Shown here one piece after another: positions 1 to 10,744 of a stretch of DNA of 64,000 bases. The notes under the pieces were generated by a model. It was not told where the DNA came from. It ran no database searches and saw only the letters and a list, made by a program, of their open reading frames with translations. How positions within the stretch are numbered: position 1 is the stretch's first letter; each line of letters opens with the position of its first letter. This DNA is from Myotis daubentonii (taxonomy: Eukaryota > Chordata > Mammalia > Chiroptera > Vespertilionidae). Both the position numbers and the translations under genes were made by a program. The stretch is from NCBI RefSeq assembly GCF_963259705.1, contig NC_081846.1:88114641-88178640 (forward strand), read 5' to 3'.

Positions 1-983
1 CCAAGCCTGAGGAGGGCTGGGAAACTCCCTGCCGGCAGCACAGTGGCCCAGGTGGACATGTTGGCCAGGCCCCCGGGCAAACACAGCTGGGTGTGGTTTG
101 GAGCCTGTTTCGTGGTGTTCTTAACCAGCGCTGTTCTGAGTGCGCCATCAGCTGGCCTCCCTCTGCCCTCCCTCCCCCCCCCTCCACCCGCAGCCACTGG
201 GACCCCTGGGGAGACGCAGGCCAGCCCTGGACTCATCTCTGGTGTTGTTATCAGGCGAGCTGGGTGAGCCCGTGGAGCTATGACTGCGGGACCAGGGCAG
301 TGGACGGTGCTCGTGGAGTGGGAGGGTGGTGGGCAGCGGCGGGGAGGGACAGTCCCTGCGGACCGCCTGGGAGGGTCCATTGTGCTGCATTTGCCGGGTC
401 CCAGCAGGAAGCAAGGAGTGCAGGAGTCAGAACATGGGGGGAGTTTAATGAAGGACTTTACAAGGCACAAGCTCCTGCCTCAGAACCCAGAGCTGTCACC
501 TTGCCGCGCAGGGGGTCCGGGGAAGGGGCTTCCTGGCAGCGCGGGGGACCCCTGCTCACCTCTGGGGGACAAGCAGCCTGCTGGGTCCCTGCTGAGAGTG
601 AGGCACTGGGTTTGCACCCCGACCTCCATGGCCCTCACCTGTCCTCAATGAGGGCCAGGCACCCCGATAGCCGGTGCTTCTGAGGGCGCAAGGGCAGCGG
701 GGCAGGGTGTGTCCGGGGAGGGGCTATAGCAGCTGTCGGGAGAGGGCACCTGCTGGATCAGGTGGGAGTCTGGGAGCTTTGCTGCCTCTGTGCCCTGGCC
801 CTTGCCCCGGCCCCCTGTGTGTCTGTCTGCTCACTCTGGGTGGGGTGGGGGGTGGGGGTAGGGGAGGCGAATGGGTCCCAGCCCTGATTCCCCTCTGTTC
901 TGGGTGCCAGGCCCTGGGGTCAGAGTTGGAGCCTCCAGCCATGCTCCCCCCAGGGCAGGCCCAGTATCCCATCCTCGGGAGCC
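1..983. other. GC-rich 3' flank of the gene, nothing else recognised
   Basis: GC-rich sequence downstream of the minus-strand gene; it probably includes its 3' UTR. The overlapping open frames here are chance products of base composition. Confidence 0.5.
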
Positions 984-1050
984 CTAGAGCTGAGCAGGGG
1001 TGTCCTCCAGTACCTCTTCTGCCTGCTTCTTGTGCCAGAAAATGTACCAT
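984..1050 (-). CDS. Izumo-like gene, terminal coding exon 7
   Basis: 67 coding nt, acceptor CCTGGCCCAG, phase 2 entry. Encodes the end of the membrane span (aromatic WYIFW), then HKK positive charges and an acidic tail, ending at TAG (986-984). The positive-inside charges fit a type I topology. Confidence 0.7.
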
Positions 1051-3351
1051 CTGGGCCAGGGAACAGGTGGAAATGGGTCAGTCCAGGAGTAGCGGGTCTG
1101 CTTTGGGGATGCGGGGCTTGGGGAGTCACTCACCCAACTCCAGCGACGACTGCCAGGGCCAGAGTAACGCAGAGGCTCCCAGCCCACAGGAGAGTCTGCT
1201 GGGTCCAGCCTGGGGGAAGGGGGGGGGGTGACAGAGGGGCCAGGGGTTTGGGGAGCAGTCATGGTGTCTTGGCTCAGAGAGAAAGCCACCCTCTTTCTTT
1301 GCTTCATTCACCGGCTCAGTCAATTGTCTGCAACTACTTACTGAGCACCAACTGTGTGCCCAGCAAACTCCAAGATGAATGAGACATGGCCCCTGCTCTC
1401 CTGGAGGGAGACAAGCAAGCAACTGCATGTGGCGTCCAAGGGAAGCAGGACAGGACGGGGCCCAGGGGCAGGAATCTGAGGAGGCTGACGAGCCAGCCCA
1501 GGGGGCTGGAGCTGGTCAGGGAAGGTTTCTTAGGAAACAGGAGTTCTGGCTGACTTCGAAAGACAAGTGGGAAGGCAGTCCAGGCCAAGGGCACAGAATG
1601 TTCAAGGACAGAAATCTAAAGCTGGCCAGTGTGGCTGGGAGCCCGGAGCTGGAGGTGAGCAAGGGTGGCTCACACAGGGCCCCCGAGGACGGTGGATTTT
1701 ATGGGGGGGATTGGGAGCTACTGAAAGTTATATACAGGGAGTGTCATCGGCAGCTTTTCTCTTGAGAAAAAGTTCTTTGATTGCTGAGTAAGATGTGACC
1801 GGAGAGTGTTGTCATACTGCGGGTGAGAGGTGAGGAGGCCTGGAGGAGAGGGTGGGTGTTGGAATGAAAATATGGCAACACATTCAAAAATTATTTCCTA
1901 AGACTTGATGGTTCCATGACTGGGTAAGGGCGGGGGGGGGGGGGGCGATTTCTGGTTCAGGGGTTGAGCCCTTAGAGCGGGGCCGTTTGCTAAGAGAGCC
2001 CCCAAGGGGAGAGCAGATCTGGGGGTGGAGAGGGTGTGGGCCTGTCAACCTGCTGGCTTTGTGGCCGAGGGAGGCGTCCAGGGACAGGCGGCTCTGGTTC
2101 TGCAGCGGGGCATGTGGAGTTGAGACATCTCGGAGGTGCCACCTTCACGGTGACAATGGAGAGCAAGCGCAGGGCCGGACAGAAGTGCAGGCGATCGGGG
2201 AAGAGACAACAGGGAAGAGGGGAGCAGGGTGGGGGGGTGGTGCTGAAGCCAGATGGCCACTGGCCACTGACCTGGGCAGAGGGTGGGGTCTCTGCAGGTG
2301 AGGAGGTGTGCTCTGCAGTTGACGCAGTTGATGACCTCCAGTTTGAAGGGCAGGTCTGCGAGAGGGGGGGCAGGAGCCTTAGCGAGGGCCGGGTGCCCCT
2401 CACCCAGGCCCAGGCCCAGGCCCAGGCCCAGGCAGGGTCCCCAGTACTCACCACAGGAGCTGTTGCAGGCTGCCCGAGGGTGAGATGGTGGAGAAGCTGA
2501 GGTGCCAGGGAGGCAGGCAGAGCCAGGAGGGGTGGGGTGTGGGCAGGAAGTGGCGCTGGGAGGTGTGGACAGGCACCCGGGAGGGGGCAGGGATGGGGGG
2601 GGGGGCTGGCGACTGGACTCTGCTCCCAGCCTGAGGGCTGAGGCAGGCGAAGGGCTGGGCGGGGCGGGGAGCCCCTCTCACCCTGCTCCTTCAGCTCCTC
2701 GGAAGCCCTGCTCAGCCTCTCAGCAAACAGCTGCTTCTGGACGTGCATCTCGCTCAGGAGCGAGGGTCTGTCTGGGCGCGTGGGAGGGAGGAAAGGGGCG
2801 CAGGCCGCCTGCGTCTCAGAGCAGGTCCACCTCGCAGCTCAAGACTGCGGATGCCTCCCGGCTTCTCCATCATGGACTCCAGAGGGACGCCCCCCACGGC
2901 GGCTGTGCCCACCCTCGGCACACCTCCCTCCCAGGACAATGGGTCTTCCGGGGAGGCCTGGGCCTGGGACACGCGGCCTCCTCACCGGCGCGGAACTTCC
3001 CAATGGCTGTGTCGATGTGAGCGAAGAGCGCGGCCGCTTCCCGCTCCAGCTGCTCCCGCCCTGGGAGGGACACGCCGGGAAGGAAGTCAGGGGCGTGAGC
3101 GCTCCGCCCAGGCGCAGGGCCGGCCTTGACCCGGTCTCCGCCGGGCGACGCGCCTCACCCAGGTACCCGGGCCCCGGGACGGGCGTCTGCAGCCGCAGGG
3201 AGCGGAGGCTGCGGGAGAGCTCCCGGGGCGGCCCGGGGCCCCACAGCACCCGCAGGTCATAGTCCAGGAGCCGGGGCAGCTCCGGCCAGCAGCGGAGGCA
3301 GCTCTCCGCGCCCGCGCCGGCCAGGAGGCAGCCCAGCAGGACCAGCAGCAT
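984..3351 (-). CDS. Izumo-family-like type I sperm membrane protein, 7 coding exons (candidate TEX51)
   Basis: Coding exons, in transcription order: 3351-3159, 3060-2986, 2771-2682, 2469-2452, 2355-2272, 1209-1134, 1050-984. They total 603 nt, giving 200 residues plus TAG; every junction is GT-AG and phases run 1,1,1,1,1,2. Residues 1-15 look like a signal peptide. CLRC is at 18-21, CNSSC (with an N-glycosylation sequon) at 121-125, CVNC at 136-139, further Cys at 146 and 152, a transmembrane helix at about 160-183 and a short cytoplasmic tail. The order CxxC, helical segment, CxxxC, CxxC, C, C then TM matches the Izumo/SPACA6/TMEM95 gamete-fusion family (established family knowledge). Membership and a sperm role are inferred. 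TEX51 is suggested by size and the gene-poor setting, unverified. The start was chosen because the signal peptide follows it directly; the frame is open upstream to 3495. An ATTAAA near 444-449 is a possible minus-strand poly(A) signal. Confidence 0.75.
1134..1209 (-). CDS. Izumo-like gene, coding exon 6 (transmembrane)
   Basis: 76 nt, phase 1 to 2, acceptor CTTCCCCCAG and donor TTGG|GTGAGT. Encodes the hydrophobic membrane span (residues about 160-178), rich in Leu, Val and Ala. Confidence 0.7.
1300..1830 (+). repeat. Ancient mammalian interspersed repeat in intron 5
   Basis: Contains degenerate blocks typical of an old repeat: tactgagcaccaactgtgtg, then a 'gaatgagacatggcccctgc' block, then 'gtcagggaaggtttc' and 'gggcacagaatgttcaagg'. 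I cannot name the family with confidence. It lies inside the large intron between coding exons 5 and 6 of the Izumo-like gene. Confidence 0.45.
2272..2355 (-). CDS. Izumo-like gene, coding exon 5
   Basis: 84 nt, phase 1 to 1, acceptor after a C/T tract (TCTCGCAG) and donor CCAG|GTCAGT. Carries the second CxxC (136-139) plus Cys146 and Cys152, the family's distal disulfide set. Confidence 0.75.
2401..2436 (+). repeat. Short hexamer tandem repeat in intron 4
   Basis: About five tandem copies of caggcc lie in the intron between the micro-exon and exon 5 of the Izumo-like gene. Simple GC-rich slippage repeat. Confidence 0.8.
2452..2469 (-). CDS. Izumo-like gene, micro-exon 4
   Basis: Only 18 nt, acceptor CTCGGGCAG and donor TGTG|GTGAGT. 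It encodes the CNSSC motif (residues 121-125), aligning with the CxxxC hinge of SPACA6 and TMEM95. Micro-exons are easily missed by gene predictors. The family cysteine spacing and preserved phase are the reasons for calling it. Confidence 0.65.
2682..2771 (-). CDS. Izumo-like gene, coding exon 3
   Basis: 90 nt, phase 1 to 1, acceptor GCGCCCAG and donor CAGG|GTGAGA. Encodes residues 90-119, a heptad-like charged helix that would complete the helical bundle before the hinge cysteines. Confidence 0.75.
2986..3060 (-). CDS. Izumo-like gene, coding exon 2
   Basis: 75 nt, phase 1 to 1. The acceptor follows a pyrimidine tract (CCTCCCAG) and the donor is GCCG|GTGAGG. Encodes an amphipathic helix-like stretch rich in Glu, Ala and Leu (residues 65-89). 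Confidence 0.75.
3159..3351 (-). CDS. Izumo-like gene, coding exon 1
   Basis: Encodes residues 1-64: a leucine-rich signal peptide (cleavage likely after Ala15), then the first CxxC (Cys18, Cys21) and the start of the helical region. The ATG has G at -3. The donor is CTGG|GTGAGG, phase 1. The exon is GC- and CpG-rich, as is the sequence just upstream, consistent with a 5' end. Confidence 0.75.
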
Positions 3352-4239
3352 CTCGGGGTCCCCCCTCTGCTTCCCGCCCCCAGTTCCACAGGGAACGCCG
3401 CCGCCGGTCTCCCTGGAAACCGCGTCCTCTTTGCGAACAAAGGTAAATTCCGACGGTAAGGCGAGGGCCAGGCGAGGGCCAGCCGCGGCCAGCACCAGGC
3501 TTTGCTGCCAGACAGGAGCCTCTGAGGATGCCCATCTGGAGGTTTCTGTGCTGCTCCAGGCTGCTCAGCTCTCCAGGTGGCGTTTGCCACGCGAGAGATG
3601 GCCCCCCAGCCTGGAATGGGAGAGTCAGAGAGAGCAGCACGGAGCGAGGGCGAGGCGCAAGGCCCTTTTCCACGCTGGAGAGCTCAGCCACGGGGAAGCC
3701 TGCGGGCAGGCACCTTTGTCATGATGCGTGTGCACTGGCAGCAGCCTTGCAGCGGCCCAGAGAGAGGGGCCCAGCAGCTCCCCCAGCACAGCGGAGGCAG
3801 CCAGACACTCAGCCAGGGCGGAGCGCAGTGAGCAGCGTCTTTGGGGTAGCAGTTCTGATGTGCCATATGCATTGAAGAAAAGCCAACACCTTCCTCTTCA
3901 GTGAAGAGAAAGCTGGTGGGGTCCTGTCCTGTCACTGCCCAGCTGGCCAGCTTTGCCCTTCCATGCCAGGCTTCCACCCAGCTTCTGAGCACCTCGGGCT
4001 GGATTATGGGCAGCTGAAAGCTACCAGGTGTTTGAGGAATACTGCTAATGTGAACAAGAGACAAAAACTATAGCAAAAATTCCAAACAAGAGCAAACGAA
4101 AACCACAGGAAAAGTGAAGGGTGCAAAAATACACGTGGATAGCCGAAGACTACTCCAAACACCACAACAATTAGATAAAGATTGCTTTTCCCAGACAAGA
4201 GGAGGCTGCTATGTAAAAGAAAAGGCACGGATTAATAAT
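3352..4239. other. Upstream flank of the Izumo-like gene
   Basis: CpG-rich to about 3500 (likely promoter and 5' UTR of the minus-strand gene), then ordinary sequence. No repeat or second gene recognised. Confidence 0.4.
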
Positions 4240-4249
4240 ATGACTGCAG

Positions 4250-4462
4250 GACCCAGCTGGGGTGGCTCAGTGGTTGAGCATTGACCTATGAACCAGGAGC
4301 TCACGGTTCGATTCCCGGTCAGGGCACATGCCCTGGTACGGGCTTGATCCCCAGTGTGGGGCGTGCAGGAGGCAGTCGATCAATGGTTCTCTCTCATCCT
4401 TGATGTTTCTGTCTCTTTCTTTTTTCCTCTGTGAAATCACTAAAAATATATTTTAAAAAGTG
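4250..4462 (+). repeat. VES-like tRNA-derived SINE
   Basis: Begins with a tRNA-like head (A-box ggctcagtggttgagc, B-box ggttcgattcc), continues with the vespertilionid SINE body and ends in an A-rich tail. Flanked by a 10-bp near-identical duplication (tgactgcagg 4240-4249, tgattgcagg 4463-4472). Confidence 0.85.
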
Positions 4463-4479
4463 TGATTGCAGGGATTTAA

Positions 4480-5890
4480 AAATTCCACAGAAATACTGGG
4501 AGATAAAGTTTCAGAAATCCCCCAGACAGAAGTATAAAATTAAAACAGCACAGAGATGAGAAACAGGAAAAAGGTGAAATTAGATAATCAATCCATGCAG
4601 TCCCATGTCCAGCAAACACGTTTCAGAAGGAAAGAACAGAGAACACAGAGGAGAGGGGATCATTTAGAAAGACGTTGGGTGAGAAGTATACACAGGGGTA
4701 CAGTCTAGCTTACAGGGAGGGGTGCAGCGGATTGGCTCAATAGTCAGATTGGAACAGAGGAGCGGTGGAGTCGGTAAGTTCAGGCTGCATTGCCAGCTGG
4801 GCTCTGAGGTGGGAGGACGGTTCTGAGTACTGCAGAGCTGTTGCTTTCCCACTGGCTTTGGGTGGTTTGGGGTAAGGGGCTGGCCTGCTTTATTCTATGC
4901 AGGCAGTGCTGGAAATGAAGGCCCTGACTCCCTGAATCACAGCTGGGAAAGCAGTGCTCCCTCCCATGATGCCCTGGGTAGGGCTCAGTGCACAGGCATG
5001 AAGGCCTGCTGCTCACTGTATTTGCCATCGCCTCTGAGGTGGCCCCACCCAGCCCGTGTGTGGGGGAGGAGAAAACGGAACTAACAGAAATGATATAAGA
5101 AAGGTTTTAGAACTGAAAGGGCCTGCTGAGAAGGCACCGAGGGCCAGGAATAAGAAACCCCACACTAAAGCGCAGAGGGAAAACAGACCACGTACAGTGG
5201 CCCAGTAACCAGAACGCCTTCAGGCTTCCCAAGAGCAGGATAGGAAAGCATTAGACAATGCTGTCACATTCTGGGGAAAATGTCCCATCTTAGAATTCTG
5301 TACTCAATAAAACGTCAGTCAAGGAAGAAGAAAGACAGAGGCTATTTCAGCCAGGCAAGCTTTAAACTGTGTTACAGAAGACGGGAGAAGAGACCAAGCC
5401 ATGCTTAGAGAAAGGGAGTTCCACTTTAATTATGCGCAGGCCCAGAGAAAAATGTGTCTTTCAAATTCTGGGCCCCCCAACATGGAGGAAACTTCTCTAT
5501 TTATACTTTTTCCAGTCCTTTGTCTCCCAGATTTGGAATGAGAAAGAAGGCCTGCGTGCTGGGAGGGGCCATGACACCATAACTCAAGGCCTGGCCTGGC
5601 ACCAGCACTGACAACTCTGTCTGGGGCATAGTTTATGGCCTTTCTGGAATGGGAATAGCCTTATTTTCCCTATTATTTAAGCAAGCAAATGCTTACAGAA
5701 GCCAGAATAGCAGGGTTAAAATTTCAAACAGCAGTTTTTATGTAAGATGGATGCTTCAATAGACTTCTGTTGCCTTTTCTCAGAAAGTGATGAAAGGATG
5801 TGCTCCAACTAAAGAAGCAAATCATGCAAGAAAGATGATGCCGTGGAAGTCAGGAAATGGAGGCTAATCCTGCAGAGGGGCGAAGAGAAC
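4480..5890 (+). repeat. Ancient HAL1/L1 ORF1 relic
   Basis: Plus-strand blocks match the layout of old HAL1/L1M ORF1 (gagataaagtttcagaaatc near 4500; ggaaagaacagagaacacag near 4630; gaattctgtactcaataaaa near 5293; ggatgtgctccaactaaaga near 5797). Interrupted by unrelated stretches at about 4680-5090 and 5400-5765. No frame survives. Confidence 0.5.
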
Positions 5891-5899
5891 TGCGGTGAC

Positions 5900-7360
5900 A
5901 GTCAAGGCCCACCTCAGGAGGCAGTCGAAGCTGTGAGCTCTCCCTGGGTGCGAAAGGCCTGGAGTGGGTGGCCTGGGTCAGCTCCCTCGTGGCTTTGGGC
6001 TCCTTACTTGGGCTTTGGTTTGGGGGTGAAATGATCAGAGTGGGTCTTTAGAGTGCTTTGGCATCAGAAAACTCCACTTAAATAAAGTATTTGATCCTGA
6101 GGTTTGGGGTACAGCCCGAGTCCCTTTTCCCTCAGTTTATTGTTTTCCTTTGAGAAACTCGAGAGGAGGGCAGAATTTGGGTGTCACTTTGTTTGTGACC
6201 CAATCCCATCTCAATTCAACCCCACCTCCTAGCATCAGTTGGATAATGTGGTCCTGGCTCTTTGAAGTGACATTTAAACATAGAGTTACAGTAACTATGG
6301 GCTGGGGGAGATTTTAATCCAACCCAATGCCTGTGGTTGACAGTTCTTCACCTACTCATTGTCTGGTCTCCATTTGCTTGTCCTGATTTCTTCTCTTATT
6401 TCTGATGTAAGTCAATTACATTTGTACACTTGGAATTCATTAGGAATTTGGAATGAATTAGGAGTGCCAATAATAAAGGCAGCCTTTTCTATTTTCTAGG
6501 CATTTTGTTGAGATAATATGCATCAATTTGAGAGCATATCCATCTTATTGTGCTTCCATCTTATTATGTCACTTGGGCATGTTTAATACCTCTGACACAA
6601 AACAGCCCTTCCCGTTTGAAGACAGAAATCAAGCTGCTTCTTTTGAGGCCAAACATCATCTCTCCAACCCAAGCGTTCCTTTAGGTTCCCACCTGAGAAT
6701 CTAGTTTCATGTCATGAAAAATTCTGGTTGTTCGCCTCTCCTACCTTCTGATTGCTCTTCTCTCAAACCACCCCTGTCGGCCTGGCAGAGCTGGTGTTAC
6801 GTCCTCCTGCTTCCTCAACCAGTACAGGTTTCCATGTGTACTAGCTTCCTGGTGCTGCATAACTAATGATCACAAACTTAGTGGCCTGAACCATACCTAC
6901 CTGTCACCTCCTGGAGCTTGGCCTTGGCTTGCTCTCTGCTCAGGGTCTCACCAGCTGAATTGTGATGTTGTGTATCATAACCTGATCCCAGGAGTGAAGC
7001 TCCTCATGCTCACAGTGGGCCTCATGCTCAGGGGGAGAAGCGTGTACTGAGTGTGGACACCAGAGGACAGCCATGCTGGGGACTATCTCAGAATTTTTCC
7101 TCACACACCCCAAGCCCCAAATGTCTATCTTTTAGACCTTTAATGGTGTCACCAGCTCCCCTTCCCCACACAACTAGTCATCAATTTGGGTTAGAAAATT
7201 GTGGCTCCTCCGTTTGCAAATAAGTTAGTTGGAGGCATAGCTGCGATGCCATGCTGACACTAACTACCAGGGGTGAGTGCATACGCATACGACTGCCTCA
7301 CGGCAGACACCAGCTACAAGCTCTGGGCTCCCAGGCCACCTTCGCTTCTGACCCACTGAC
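5900..7360. other. Non-coding sequence with an old repeat at ~6835-7030
   Basis: No gene recognised. The segment from about 6835 (ctagcttcctggtgctgcat) resembles the start of an ancient retroelement found widely in mammals; I cannot assign it. Confidence 0.35.
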
Positions 7361-7369
7361 TACACATTT

Positions 7370-7945
7370 GTGGGTTCTCACTGGCCCCTGAGCTTCGGTA
7401 ATTCACTAGAAAGATTCATGAAACTCAGGAGAGTACAGTACTCATGATTACAGTTTTACTAGTAAGGCTACACATCACAAGCAGCCAAATGAAGAGACAT
7501 GGGCAAGTCCGGAGGGTCCCAAATGTGAAGCTTCTGTGCTTTCGGGATACGCCATCCTCTTCGTACATTGATGTGTATCAACAACCAGGAAGCTCACGTG
7601 AGCCTCAGTCCCATAATTTTTATTTGGTTTCATTATATAGGTGTGACTGCTTAATTCATTGGCTATGTGATTGAACTCAGTCTCCATCTCCCTTCTCTGT
7701 AGGTTTGGCTGATATCACTTGGCTCAAAGTCCCAACCTCTAATCACCTGGTTGGTCTTTCTGGCTTGGCCAGCCCCCATTCGGAGTCATCGCCTTAGCAT
7801 AAAGCCAGCAATAAGTCCACCATACATAGCAAAGACAACCTACCGCTCAGAAATCCCAAAGATTCAGAAATGAAGTCTGGAGCCAGAGATGAAGGCCGAC
7901 AGCACAGAAAGTCATTATTACTCATGGGCATTCACAGGGATCCAG
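7370..7945 (+). repeat. Ancient ERVL-type LTR (MER21-like)
   Basis: Blocks such as ttcattggctatgtgattga, ctaatcacctggttggtctt and gccagcccccattcggagtc, followed by ttagcataaagccag, recall an old ERVL LTR. No paired LTR seen. Name from memory. Confidence 0.4.
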
Positions 7946-10180
7946 GCGCGGTGCTGCTTCTGGGGTCTCTTGGAATCTTCTAAGGGGTTTTTAAGTTTCA
8001 GGCACAAGCTTTTGATTCACAGGTGCTGAGTTGTGGGATATTAGGGTAGTAGCAGTGGGAGACTAGGGACAAGTAAAACATTACGAGGGCATCTATCTTC
8101 GCAAAGTGCAGGACCAAATTAACTCGGTTGGCACACTCTCTTAGAGGTTATTGACCTGTAAATTCTCTCCCATTGTTACAAGGAACCTTGGTGGAGAGAG
8201 TACTTGATAAATCCAAGAGGCTGGTATCTACTTAATCAATGCCTTTAAAAGAGGTAAGATTTAGTTGTTTGATTTTTTAATAAAAAAATTAGAAAAAATT
8301 CATCACCAGATGACCCATCATAAATAAAATATTCATTTCATTATCTTTCTGGTTAAAACTCATGTCTTGAAATGCTTTGTTGTATCTACTTAAATGATCA
8401 ATGGGGTGCCCAGGGGATTTCTCCTGCAGAATTTGTTGGTAGAGAACATTAAAATTGCATGCAGCCACTTTTGTAATTTTAATAACATTCAGGAAAACTT
8501 GGACTGGAATTAGAAGGAATTTAAAGTGCGATGCTTCTTCTGGGGAAGGTTGAGGCCAGGATCCTTTGGTATTCAAGGAGGCCAGGTCAAGTGGCCACAG
8601 GACATGCTCCTGTTTGCCCTGATAGCTGGGCAGAGGCATTCTCCCCACAACCAGGGGGCGTGGTCGGCGAGTCTGCAAACAAGGAGCTCCTGGCTGTGGG
8701 CCTGCGGTGCTTGGAGAGTCTGCTGGTCTGCAGAGGAGCACGGCCCACAGAATTCGCGGCCCTCACACTTCTCTCAGGAGGGAGCTGAGGCCCAGAGGGG
8801 GACCCAGTGAGGGTTCCGGTTCAGACCTGTGCCTTCCAGACCAGTGCTCACCACTCCACATCTCACAGCCCCTACACAGTTACTTTATTTTTTTCTCTTT
8901 CTATTTTATGGTCACTGAGCTCAGCTTCTGCACCTATAAAGCCTACACCAGTTTCTCTGCCCCACAGTGATTCCCACATCCTCTGATTTCTGTGATGGCC
9001 ACGTCTATGTTTTTCATTAGTCACATGCTGATTTAGTGCACATTTACTGCTGTTGATTTAAAATGTCATTAAACTCCAGTGTAAGCTGTGCTTCCTTCAG
9101 GCTTCCCAGCCTGCTTTAGGTATAGGGTCACAGTCACATAACATTTCTTCAAGTCTTCTCCTCTTTGCACGGCCTCAGCTCTCCCTCCTGCCACCAGCAG
9201 TCTGGGCAGCCCTCAGGGCACGTCCCCGCTGCAGCTGCCTCGGGGTGTCTGCTCCTCTCTGCGGTGAGCCCCTGCATCACCTCTCCCTGCAGAGCACTCT
9301 CAGCTTCTTGGATGAGAGGGTTTGGCTCCCTGCTGAGAGCCCAGGACTCTCCTGATTGCCCCAGTGAGACCCTGGACACCATCAGTGCCCTGAGAAGAAG
9401 GGGGATGGTCCTCCCATTCAGCCACAAGTCCAGAGCAGAAAGCCTGTGGTCTGAGGCTCTGGGTGACACTGATGTCACTTGCTCTCTTCTGAGGGAGATG
9501 TGCAGCAGCCCTTGCAGCCAGATTGCTCATCTCCCCTCTTCATCTCCTGAGGCTCCTTGCACAAGAGGATGGGGCCTTTCCCGAAGTCTTGAAGACAGGT
9601 CTGAACTCTGAGGTAAATGTGACAGGTAGAGACAATGGCTGTCTTTGTACTGGCCAAAGGTGGTCGTGGTGGGACAAGGCAAAAGTTCCTAAATGGGTTT
9701 TTGTTTTCCTGGAAGAAGCAAGAGGAAAGACAAAGGACTCCTAGGCACGGGATGCTCCCACCCTTCCATGGGAGGGCCTGGGTGTTTGCTTGGGGCAGAC
9801 CAGGGCCCCTGGCTATGGCGGGCTTAGAGCATCTTTCATCTGAAGTCAGGAGCATGCGCTGTTGCCAGGAACTCAGGGCACCTTTGAAAGACTAAGGGGC
9901 TCTCTGCCCAGACTCACTGACATCCTTTGTTAGAATGTGTTCCCCTTGTTTGTGAAGAATCAGGCTCCAGCCCTTCAACACCCATTTCTGATGACACCAC
10001 GGAGGGTTGGGGGCCTCCTGGTCCAGCTGTGCCTGCCACTCTGTCGGGTAGGCCAGGCTCTGTGCGGTGCTCTCTGGGTGGGTGAGGGTACCACAGCTGT
10101 CAGGATCATTGTCACGGGCATGACAGTGGCTTCAGTCTCTAAATCCTATTAGTCACACTTCTTCCCTTACAGGGAATTTT
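7946..10180. other. Intergenic, no gene recognised
   Basis: Mixed-composition sequence. Open frames of up to 150 codons overlap on both strands without splice support, so I treat them as chance. Confidence 0.4.
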
Positions 10181-10367
10181 CCCAAAGAAGGCAAGCAAAA
10201 TAAGGCAGTCAGAGAAAGTCAAGCATCTCACTCATATGTGGAATCTAAAGAACAAAAACTGATAAACAAAATAGATCCAGAGACAGAATTATGGAACAGA
10301 CAGGAATCTCAGAGGGAATGTGGGGGAGGTTGGTTGGGAAGAGATTAACCAACGAACTTATAGGCAT

Positions 10368-10578
10368 ACTAGAGGCCCGGTGCACTGGTTTGTGCACCTG
10401 GCCTGCACCCTCTCGCAATCTAGGACCCCCTCAGGGGACATCAGATAGCCAGTTTTGGCCCGATCCCCACAGGTCTGTTACAGACAGGAGGGAGTCCGAT
10501 CCTGTGCATTGAGTGTCTGTCCCCTGGTGGTCAGTGCACGCCATAGTGACTGGTCGTTTGGTTGTTCAGTCACTTAAG

Positions 10579-10580
<2 letters not shown>
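10368..10580 (-). mobile_element. Non-autonomous Helitron (HelibatN-type)
   Basis: Read on plus it starts ctagaggcccggtgcac, the reverse complement of the 3' CTAG terminus, followed by the GC-rich body and the 'ccctggtggtcagtgcac' block. The 5' end has been replaced by a (TA)n run. Inserted into an L1 3' UTR. Confidence 0.75.

Positions 10581-10621
<41 letters not shown>
10581..10621 (+). repeat. (TA)n microsatellite
   Basis: About 20 perfect TA units at the 5' end of the Helitron, probably grown from its AT-rich terminus. Confidence 0.95.
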
Positions 10622-10625
<4 letters not shown>

Positions 10626-10744
10626 CATAGATGCAGGAAATAGTGTGATGAAGGCCTGGGGTGGGGCAGGTGTGGGCTAGAAGGGGTCAATTGGGGGGAA
10701 AAAGGACATATGTAGTACTTTCAACAATAAAGATTAAAAAAAAA

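Larger units (their letters stand above)
10185..10740 (+). repeat. L1 3' end with nested Helitron and TA microsatellite
   Basis: Bat-type L1 3' UTR: tctaaagaacaaaaactgat, gaagagattaaccaacgaac, then after the nested element gaaggcctggggtggggcag and tactttcaacaataaagatt with a poly(A) tail. The 3' UTR is split at about 10367-10620 by a Helitron. Confidence 0.7.

Noticed and set aside
1990..2748. 252-codon minus-strand frame as a single-exon gene
   Set aside because: It contains real coding exon 3 at its start but then reads through introns in GC-rich DNA. The spliced model explains the coding signal better.
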